DNA of 64,000 nt from Ophiobolus disseminans (lineage: Eukaryota; Ascomycota; Dothideomycetes; Pleosporales; Phaeosphaeriaceae). The notes under the pieces are model-generated. The model did no database searches, had not been told where the DNA came from, and saw nothing but the letters and a program-made list of their open reading frames with translations. The DNA is taken from the NCBI GenBank assembly GCA_010093685.1, contig MU006241.1:124001-188000 (forward strand), written 5' to 3'. Positions 56,924 to 64,000 of this stretch are shown here, one piece after another (position 1 is the first letter of the stretch; each line of letters opens with the position of its first letter). Made by a program: the position numbers and the translations under genes.

Positions 56924-59900
56924 AAGCGTTTTTGTTTGCTCGTTAGCGCATTTCGGCACCGGCCACGTCTTGGAAGCAGTAATGTTAGACGGTTGATGAT
57001 TCAACACCTCGACTTCATCAGCATCTGGAAGCGTGTGGTTGATTGTGCATTTCCTTTCCTCTTGTCATCATGGAGCACCGGGTTGGGGTAGCTCCAGGGA
57101 AAATGGGACGGTCCGGACAACTGGCGTTCAGGTGTTTTGGTCATCTTGGTGCAAAATTGCAACCTTTCCAGCTGTTGGGTGTTTCGAGGCGTCTTGCCCA
57201 TGTAGTCTTTGCATAAGGTTGATGTGGCATATAAGCAATAGCAACTCGCTTCTTGCGGACGCTCGATTTGGACACGGCACAACGCCACATGGCGAGCCTA
57301 GAGTCGCACAAAAGGACACAGCATACAAACTTGATTCCAACTTCGTATGACATTATCACGACCACGGCGACCATCTCCAACTAACATGCCGCCATCTTAG
57401 CCGGCCTACTCGAAATGCTCGCCGCACTGCTGCACGGACTCTGAGTAGCGCGAACCATCACCCGCACCAACGGCATCGCCTCCTGGATCCTTCCGCATGA
57501 TGGGCCGTGTTCGACTATGGAGGATGCCAGGTGCTGTGACAGCTTGCGATCGTTGGCGGGACGACCTTGCACATCCATGGACCACAAAACAATTCACCTA
57601 ATCCCGCAGCCGCATCAGGTATGTTGTCCGGACTACGTTAGTGGTTTGAGCATCTTCCGGCTACTCTGAAGTCTGCGAAGTAAGCACAAGCGGCACGTTA
57701 TCAAGCCAAAACTGGCGCTACGAGCATGGACCGCAAGGAGTCAATCGCGGTTTGGCAGGTGCTTGGAGTACCTGGTACCTTCGGCTCGTAGTTTGGGGCT
57801 CAATGAACCCCTCACGGGCAGCTCCACTTTCGGCCATCGCTTGCACCGACACGTAGCGGAGAATTATGAAACTTGCAACGGACGGATAGCCAAATTCCAA
57901 CTACGCCAATTGCATGTACTCCTTGACGCCGGTAATCGTGCTGACTGGGTTGTCGAGCATCGGTTGCAAGGAGCTTTTGGATATCGATGGCGCACTTGGG
58001 GCGCTGCGCCTCCAGCAGACTTCGATGGCGCTGAGAGGTCAACATGAAATGGCGTCCGAAAGTCCCTCCTCCACCCACCAACAACAAGACCACCCAAGCG
58101 GGCCTGCATCCTGCGGGTCTTATTTGGGGCTCAAGCAGCGCCGGCCCTCTCATGCGCTCTCGATGGCCGGACCTCACCATTCATCATCGTGCATTGAAGA
58201 GCCGTTGCCCCTGCCCACGATGTCACCACGCTCAAGATTTTTGACTTGCGATGTTGCCCCAAATTAAAGGCGACCGCAAGTGCCCCGGATTTCCTTGCGA
58301 GCAACGCGAGTAAGGGAAACGAGACCCTTTGCTCGAACTTATGCCCGTCATCCCGTCCCGCGGGTCTGTGTCCTTCAGCAGGCTTATGCACTAAGCTGGC
58401 GCCGAACGCGGCGCGACGCCAGTCTTGGATCTCCGTACCGCATCGCAGCTAGCTGCTTACCTTTGTGCCAGCAAGTACTTGCAACATAAGGCAAAATTGC
58501 ACCCTCCATCACCATCAACACCAAAGAAGCAAGACTGCTGCATGCAGCCTCTTCCATGACCCGGAGCCCCGATGCAGGTTGATGCAAGACAAATTAGACA
58601 CGGACGTAGAGTTTGGCACTCGCGTGCCCCATGGCAAATGAGACAGAGGTCATCCGTACCTGGTCGATCAAGACTTCTCGAAACGCTCAGCTGCAGAGCG
58701 CCACATAGCTGGCGAGTAAAGCGGGATAACAGCTCCTGTTCCAAACAACTTCAATCCATATTTACCTTTAATGTAAACTGCACTGCAACCCACGCTATCC
58801 GGCGAATACACGTCTCGCGATGGAGCCTCCATGCATGATGTACCTGCAACTTCTTTTTTTATTCAGCTCACCTTTGCATGACACGACCGCATCTGTGAAT
58901 GGCTGCCATTCAGGTGGAATCAAGAGCGAAAACTCTGCACAGCTCGTTATACGCGCGAAACACGCTGCCGGTAAAGCAACATGTGCAAGAAAAAACCCGG
59001 CCTTGACCGATCAGACCCTCACAGCAACATGCTCCGCCGGCCCGCATATGCAAGAACATTATGAATTTTAATCCTGTCGCATACGTAACTTTGCTGGGAT
59101 TGTAAGTGCAGTATCTTACATCAACCATTGCATTATCTAGAGACATGTGGAGTGACTTCATGCTCTGGAGAGCATGACATGACATCTGCCCGAGCTGCTA
59201 GCGCGGTAGGTACATTGTGTCTCTAGATCGCGCATCGTTGCTGACTTTGCAGCCATCTAGACCTCCCTAGGTATCACGCATCTGGCATCTTCACGCCGCG
59301 CTTTCCACACCCGCATCATGTTTTCCGCCGCCATCATCATAACAAATAGTTCGGTCTCTAACCGACACGCCACATTCGTTGACCATCCACTGCCCCATAC
59401 GCCAAGTCCGCCGTCTCGAAAAGATCTGCGCCTCTAACACTTGCCGCTTGCGAGATCTGAACCGGTCAACTTGCCGAACGAAGGCTATTATTTTGCACTT
59501 GTCATCCCAGGATTTGCAAACACCTCGTGAACCCTCACACGACCACCGAGACTAGTCGCGCTGTAGATCTTAGCACGTCACCAACGGAAATAGTCTTGCC
59601 GTCTGCACAAGTGTCTGAAAGACATGATTCTCAACCACGCAGCTCGTCACGAACACCCTCGGGCTCAACCCTGCTGGTGCCGCCGTGTCGAGCCGTGCCG
59701 GTCTCTGACCCGAGATCTGAAATTCTTGCTGACCTCAGCAAGCTTTGTGCTCAGCAAGCTTTGTGCTCAGCATGTCGATCACGGGATTGCGCAACAATGT
59801 CTCAATACCGTATCCCACGTGCACTGTATCCCACGTACATGCGGCTCGGAGGAAAGTAGACATGACGCCCCAGCACGGCACCGCTGTCCGATCTCCGTCG

Positions 59901-62900
59901 CGGGTGGCGTATCGGACGTGAAAGCGACGACACCAGCGTAGCATGTGTGTGCTCCACCACGTTATCATGAGTATGTTTCGTAGTAGGTAGGTATAACATG
60001 CGACATGATATACCTACCCACCAACCTCCACTGCCCACGCATCAAATAGCTCCGAGCCGGAACAATGCACCCCATCGAACATGCCTCGCTTACCGCCAGC
60101 AACCAACGCTACTTCTCGCTGTGAAAAAGCTTACATGTAGTGAACCATGAATGTTTCTCCTTCCATCTTTTCTAGAATTAACACATCTTCTCACTCTCCC
60201 AAACTCTACAATACAAGAAAACCCACGCTCTCGAGGCCCTGCGTCCTGCAAGCTGTCTGTCGCGGTACCCGAGTTCGTTTCCGCTTGCCCACAACCTGCA
60301 CAGCTTTCGGCCCTTTCACAGCACAACACCCCTCGGCCTTTCTACCCGAGCGAGCCACGGCACAGCACCCACAATCATTGCAAAGAAAATCCCATGTGCC
60401 CCCATCGGCACTCGCACTGGGTCTAAAATGACGTGCAGACTCGGCATTTACTGATTGCAGTTCGTGGACGCGCTTGCCGGAGGATAATAAGATGCGAATT
60501 ATAGGGTGCAAGTGGGCTTTGGGTTGCACACGTACACCATGATTTCTCGATGCTGTAGGTGTAACGTAGAGTGATGAAGATGGCCTGGGGGCTTTGGCGT
60601 TTGTGCGAGGCAGACGCGATTGCGCAAGAGTAGGTTGTGTAAGCGATGCATATTGCTGCAAGTCATCTCTTAGCGCAGGAGCGAGGGTCATACTGCATGA
60701 TGGTGGTGGTGCGAGAGGGATGTAGCTTTACGGCGCCGTCTGTGTACCTTGAATGATCCAGATTTTTTTTTTGTTTGATGGAGTAAGTATTGATATTTGG
60801 ACTCTGTGCGATAAAAAAGGGGGCTGTGTGCATAGGTTATCCGACCATGTAATATGGAGTCCTGGATGTTTACAGGTCGGTTCGCAGATAGATGCTAGCA
60901 GATTGTGGCATATTCTAGACAGAGTGTTTCGAGTCCTCGAACATTTTTTGCTCGAGCTATTCAAACAAAAGTGACTAGGTTCAAGCTTCCAGATGACAGT
61001 AGCTTTGCACGACGACAACAAACAGCTTTCGACTCTCACGGACGCACATCTCCCACCAGCCTTTCTCAGGTCTCTCTCCATTCTTCACATGAAGACCAAT
61101 CACATACCTCAATCCTCATCCAAGCCAATCCATTCGCTCCGGCACCAATACCCGTCCCTCATTAATCTCCCTCCCCAATAAGAAAAACCCCCCATACTCC
61201 ACGGGCCAAATAAACACCTACCCGGCGCCCAGTCCAGCCACGAACTCGTCGTTCGGCGATCTGCTCCGCCCACTAGCACTGTTGGTATATAGCACATGGG
61301 TCACCAGACAACGTGTTTGACGCGGTTGCACATGCACGACATACTGTGCCACTAAGCTGCGTTTCCACGGGGCTGGTTCCGCGGATGGGAACGGTAGATG
61401 TGAACGGATGGGGAAATTCGTGTCGAGGAGGGATAGGGGTAGGGGTGTGAAAGTTGAACGGTGACTGATATGGTGTTGATTTATTAAGTTGTGTGTAGTT
61501 TGTGCGACGAGATGGTTGTGTGTAGTGGAGGGTGCAAGGTTAATTGTGAGCTAGTGTAATAGGCGGTGGAGATTTCTGGTAGCGACATTGAGTAGAATGG
61601 TGTGGAGATGTCTGGCGGCGACGTTGACTTGAGATAGACCTGGATAAAGGGTGATAAGGAGGCAAAGGGCAACTCGCTACCGGAATCCATGCTAGAGAAC
61701 CTTGCGATGGCGACATGTAAGCTGTCAGGAGAGGGGTGTTGGGTAAGTCTTGAACGTACCGTATGTCGAAAGTTTTCAGCGAAAATGACAGAGGTTATAC
61801 GATGTAAGTAGTCGTCGCGAAGTACGTACTTAGCCACTTAGAACTGCAGGCAAGTTTCTTAAGCCTCTTCTAATTCGTTTATCTCTCTTTCTTACCCCCT
61901 GCAATAGGAGGAAGTAGCAATAGGCTGATCCTTGGTATACTATAGTTAAGTGACCGAAGTAAGTCGCTCAACTAAGTTACACCGTCTATTTTAGAAAAAA
62001 TGTTAAACACTATCGATAGTTGAACGTATGAATAGGACGCTCGTTGATACATTGCAGTTAAGTGACTATAGTATGTCTCTTAGCCAAAGTGTGTGGTCTG
62101 GCCATGTTGCTGAGCATTTGACATAAGTACAGTGCGGAAAGGCGTTGAAGCAGCTGATAGTGCGCATAACTTCTGTCTTGATAGGCTGAATAGCATGTGT
62201 GTCGATTTTAGAACGTTTTACATTAGCTATTGTTCTTTATCCTAGCGACAGAGAATGTTTAAGTAAGATAGATACTCATCTAACTATCATATCTACTTTA
62301 GCCACACTCTATTCTACTTACTAGAATTAATATAATTAAACTCGCACCATTGAAAACATCGCCTCTACGGCTTTACACACTCTATTCAAAGCAGCTGCTG
62401 TACTCGTACGCCCAGAACTCTAGAATATACAGCACTTGCTCACGATATACGACTATTCCGATGTTTAGAACTCACAGTTCCTGAGCGATGGAACTTGCAG
62501 TAAAGTGCAGCGGAAGTGAAGCTAGAGATGGAACGCATGTACTAATATCAGGACATCTATAACATTCACAACCATTATAACATCCATCATAACATCACTT
62601 ACCCACCCACACATCCCCTCCAACACCCCTTCCCCCAGCCCTAGAGTACACGTCTTCGCACCGAAGGAGCTGAGCAAGTGCTTTAAACTCTTCGTATATG
62701 TATTGCACATTCACGGAGTGAGGAGAGTTGGTTGGCTCTAGTAAGGGGAGTGAGATAGGAAGGGATGTATGTATATATGGTGGTTGAGTGTGGGGATGGG
62801 ATGGGATGGGATCATGGAGGGAGGGGCGTTTAATAAGTACCAGAGAGACAGAGATCTTCGGCATGGAAAAGAATGTAAGGACGGGGTTAATATAGATAGT

Positions 62901-63058
62901 ATAATCATCGATGCTTGACTGCTCGGTGCGAGACAGTGTGGCTACGCCAGCGAGAGATGTAGACACTGGTGCTGCAAGGAACACGAGGGGCACGCAACAA
63001 GTCCGACAGAAGAAGAAGCAGCATCTGGGCGTAGGACTTGTTTATCTAGCTACAGAGC
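56924..63058. other. 6.1 kb without a convincing gene
   Basis: Only motif-less short frames. The largest candidate is 60206-60691 minus (161 codons). The 61850-62350 part is markedly AT-rich and contains repeated TTAAGTGAC/CTATAG-like words, suggesting old, degraded repeat DNA. Two short tandem duplications lie at 59735-59841. Confidence 0.4.
59735..59841. repeat. two short 16-bp tandem duplications
   Basis: The unit tcagcaagctttgtgc is repeated at 59735 and 59751 with a partial third copy. Further on, gtatcccacgt recurs with 16-bp spacing at 59810 and 59826. Both lie in non-coding sequence. Confidence 0.7.
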
Positions 63059-64000
63059 TCATTCTTCGAAGCCTTCAAAGGCACTGTCTTCGCCTGCGCT
63101 TTCAATAACCAACATATCCTCCTTCTCGCGGCGTTTACTCGCCTCCCTCGCGCCGCGGCGATTATTCTCCGTCCGCCGCTCGTAACCAGATTTCGTCGAT
63201 ATACGATCGGCCATCTTGCCCTTCCCCTTCTTCCCCTCTCCATCCTTAACAGTGCGTCTCGACGCAACACCTCTCCTCTTGACCTCCTCCCGCTGCCTCT
63301 TACTAACATCCGGCAACGCATCCAGGAGCCACTTCTTCACGCTGCCCTCGCCCTCAGGTACACCGCGCAACCGCTCAGACGCGCGAATAACATGCGCAAT
63401 GACTTTAATATACGGCACATCGTCATTCGTATAAAATGTCACAGCGACGCCGCCTTCGCGCCCCGCGCGCCCTGTGCGGCCTACGCGATGCACATATCCG
63501 GCTGCAGACGTGGGCGCATCGAAATTCACCACGCCGTTTAGGCCCCGGAAATCCACGCCGCGCGCGAGTAAATCTGTGGTAATGAGGACCCAGATTTCGC
63601 CTTGCCGGAAACGCGTCATGATAGCGTCGCGCGCCGAGGACGAGAGGTCTGCGTGGAGGACTGCGATGCGCGAGGAGCCGCCTGCTTCGGGGGGAATGTC
63701 GTATAAGAGTTCGGAGTGGAGGGCTATTGCGCGGGGGATAGTTTGTGTGAAGACGAGGAAGGGGGGGCGGAGGGTGGGTTTGTCTCTATCAGACGACGAA
63801 GCGGTGGGGTGCAGGAGTTGGCGCAGGCCGAGGAGTTTGCCTTGCTCAGTGGCGGCGTAGGTTAGTTGGTGGGATATGTTGGGGATGGCGGTGTCTTTGA
63901 GGCCGACGACGAGGCGGAGGAGGGGAGGGCGGGGGAGAGAGGGGGAGAGGGTTATCCAGCGTGTGTTTAGGGTGTCGAGGGTCAAGGGCTCGATGTTGGA
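63059..64000 (-). CDS. ROK1: DEAD-box RNA helicase, ROK1/DDX52-like, C-terminal part
   Basis: The frame is open to the window edge, so the N-terminal RecA domain lies outside. What is visible is RecA domain 2: VVGLKDTAIPNISHQLTYAA, EQGKLLGLRQLL, FLVFTQTIPRAIALHSELLY (motif IV), IAVLHADLSS, VLITTDLLARGVDFRG (motif V) and YVHRVGRTGRAGREGG (motif VI). A lysine/arginine-rich tail follows. The GKKNTA-like entry and QTIPRA-HSELLYD arrangement match ROK1, a nucleolar helicase acting in small-subunit rRNA processing. No intron is needed in this part. Confidence 0.88.
   Translation of the reverse strand, partial: SNIEPLTLDTLNTRWITLSPSLPRPPLLRLVVGLKDTAIPNISHQLTYAATEQGKLLGLRQLLHPTASSSDRDKPTLRPPFLVFTQTIPRAIALHSELLYDIPPEAGGSSRIAVLHADLSSSARDAIMTRFRQGEIWVLITTDLLARGVDFRGLNGVVNFDAPTSAAGYVHRVGRTGRAGREGGVAVTFYTNDDVPYIKVIAHVIRASERLRGVPEGEGSVKKWLLDALPDVSKRQREEVKRRGVASRRTVKDGEGKKGKGKMADRISTKSGYERRTENNRRGAREASKRREKEDMLVIESAGEDSAFEGFEE

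Noticed and set aside
60206..60691. 161-codon minus-strand frame starting MTLAPALRDD
   Set aside because: There is no recognisable domain, only weak cysteine spacing, and no promoter or intron support. It could be a small orphan gene but is not supported enough to list.

Overview
The window is nuclear DNA of a filamentous ascomycete. Genes lie on both strands. Most carry one to four short GT-AG introns of about 45-100 nt, and proteins typical of Pezizomycotina recur: HET domains, 2EXR/F-box-like proteins, a LaeA-like methyltransferase, white collar 2, a Clr5-domain protein and a surface-growth GT2. Gene content and style suggest a dothideomycete, perhaps Pleosporales; that placement is inference. 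I recognise 21 intact or window-truncated protein genes, four decayed genes and one retrotransposon remnant. Gene models were spliced by eye; exon boundaries are given where reading frame and motif continuity agree.

Layout. 0-5 kb: the 3' end of a DUF2237 gene, then a cytochrome b5/b5-reductase fusion divergent from a cytochrome P450. 5-13 kb: F-box/2EXR-type genes, two decayed and two intact, around a single-pass Ser/Thr-rich membrane protein. 13-21 kb: an ER-type J-domain membrane protein, an MFS sugar transporter, a 2.8 kb gene-free stretch with a MITE-like inverted repeat, and a secreted S33-type alpha/beta hydrolase. 22-36 kb: an accessory island with two HET-domain genes, a HET fragment, a kinase-like gene carrying an 18-bp coding minisatellite, an O-methyltransferase, a LaeA-like methyltransferase, an orphan polytopic membrane protein, a broken M20 hydrolase and a degenerate Ty3/gypsy integrase. 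36-50 kb: conserved genes, namely wc-2 divergent from RAD50, then an L-rhamnose 1-dehydrogenase, a Clr5-domain protein and an L-rhamnono-lactonase-like amidohydrolase. 49-63 kb: a GT2 polysaccharide synthase alone between two stretches of about 6 kb without convincing genes. 63-64 kb: the C-terminal part of a ROK1/DDX52-type RNA helicase.

Functional links: the P450 and the b5/b5-reductase fusion share a 490-bp promoter and could be redox partners. The rhamnose dehydrogenase and lactonase would catalyse consecutive steps of non-phosphorylative L-rhamnose catabolism, with a possible regulator between them. The 22-36 kb island resembles a fungal allorecognition or secondary-metabolism accessory region, with gene death and transposon debris among living genes.
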